From the NCBI GenBank assembly GCA_018882625.1, contig VERO01000045.1, positions 1-12,963 of the forward strand: DNA of 12,963 nucleotides, read 5' to 3'. The stretch comes from Phycisphaerales bacterium (GTDB lineage Bacteria; Planctomycetota; Phycisphaerae; Phycisphaerales; SM1A02). The notes beneath the pieces were generated by a model. That model made no database searches and had not been told where the DNA came from. It worked only from the letters and a program-made list of their open reading frames with translations. Positions within the stretch are counted from its first letter, which is position 1. Every line of letters begins with the position of its first letter. Shown here piece by piece: positions 12,492-12,963 of the stretch. Position numbers and translations under genes: made by a program.

Positions 12492-12963
12492 ATGACCGAG
12501 CATTGCCCGCCGGATGACTGCCACGCGGGCCACGAGCTGACTCCACTGCAGGCGCGCGCGCTCCTGGCGCTGGTGATCGACTGTGCCCTGCCGGATGCGC
12601 CGCTACCCGGCGCGCCGGGTGCTGACGCACGTCAATCATCGGCCGCCCGCGCCGATGCTGCGAACACGCGGGGTTCCGGCGGCATCCCAAGGCAGGCCCT
12701 GTACTTCTGCACGCTCGCGATGGTGCTGCTGGGATTCAGCCGCGCAGATTCAGTTTCGGCCCCGATCGATGAATCGCCGCGCAATGAATTTTCGATTCGC
12801 GCATCGAACGGCAGCCCGTCTCGCGGATCAGTTCTGTCCCACCCGCCTGTTGTCCGTCAGGACTCGATATCCGATCAGGAGCATCAAATGGCAGCCCTCT
12901 GCAACCCCATCGTCGCGGTAGTTTCAGCATTGGCTCCAATTGCGTCCATTGCGGCACCCGCCA
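12492..12963 (+). CDS. Partial putative membrane protein running off the window
   Basis: The frame from ATG 12492 stays open to the right edge (157 codons, no stop). The product begins with a His/Cys-containing stretch, HCPPDDCHAGH (4-14), then a helix-like TPLQARALLALVIDCAL, a Gly/Ala-rich linker, and a hydrophobic segment ALYFCTLAMVLLGF (69-82) that may cross the membrane. Coming right after a sigma factor, it could be its membrane-bound partner, but the Cys/His pattern is not the Hx3CxxC zinc motif of known anti-sigma factors. By hand count, GC-ending codons fall from about 78 percent in the first 85 codons to about 55 percent over the next 47. That casts doubt on the second half. A separate gene may start at 12888 (MAALCNPIVAVV...), where AGGAG lies 6 nt upstream and a signal-like sequence follows. 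Confidence 0.5.
   Translation, partial: MTEHCPPDDCHAGHELTPLQARALLALVIDCALPDAPLPGAPGADARQSSAARADAANTRGSGGIPRQALYFCTLAMVLLGFSRADSVSAPIDESPRNEFSIRASNGSPSRGSVLSHPPVVRQDSISDQEHQMAALCNPIVAVVSALAPIASIAAPA
12877..12881 (+). promoter_or_regulatory. Ribosome binding site for a possible start at 12888
   Basis: AGGAG with a 6-nt spacer precedes an in-frame ATG at 12888 that opens a hydrophobic, signal-like sequence. It either marks the true start of the right-hand gene or is an internal start. Confidence 0.45.

Noticed and set aside
1..12963. CRISPR array, tRNA, rRNA or insertion-sequence ends
   Set aside because: No regularly spaced direct repeats, no tRNA-like cloverleaf with a conserved T-loop, no rRNA stretches and no transposase were seen on either strand by eye.

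Overview
The window is a high-GC bacterial chromosome segment. It is tightly packed, has few strong Shine-Dalgarno sites and uses several GTG starts. The divergent sigma-70-like factor near the right end and a possible dockerin-like remnant beside it suggest a planctomycete, perhaps of the Phycisphaerae. This is an inference from gene style; no rRNA or other phylogenetic marker is present.

Left half (1-8582) is ordinary chromosomal gene content. In order: the 3' part of ispE (isoprenoid precursor kinase), which overlaps by ATGA the start of an M3-family zinc oligopeptidase; a saccharopine-dehydrogenase-like NAD(P) oxidoreductase; a convergent small cysteine-rich membrane protein on the minus strand; a group II PLP decarboxylase of the aromatic amino acid type, which overlaps by ATGA an MgtC/SapB-family membrane protein; a minus-strand pair made of a secreted outer-membrane beta-barrel-like protein and a YkuE-type metallophosphoesterase; and, divergent from that pair, an ArfB-type GGQ ribosome-rescue hydrolase.

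Middle (8583-11400) is an accessory segment with two toxin-antitoxin-like modules, both on the minus strand. The first in transcription order is an AbrB/SpoVT-fold antitoxin followed by a small RelE-like protein of a poorly described family. The second is an AbiEi-like antitoxin with an extra N-terminal domain that looks restriction-endonuclease-like, followed through a GTGA overlap by an AbiEii-like nucleotidyltransferase. Each antitoxin start is preceded by an inverted repeat. The two repeats share a core, TTkCCCACA-n(1-2)-GGGAAA, whose downstream edge lies exactly 18 nt before the ATG in both cases. Coordinated or cross-regulation of the two modules is the most interesting hypothesis in this window. 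The AbrB-type antitoxin also has an A7 run that appears to put its conserved C-terminus out of frame.

Right end (11400-12963): an unannotated 274-bp gap with a possible dockerin-like remnant, a divergent sigma factor, and a partial membrane-protein gene that runs off the window with no stop codon.
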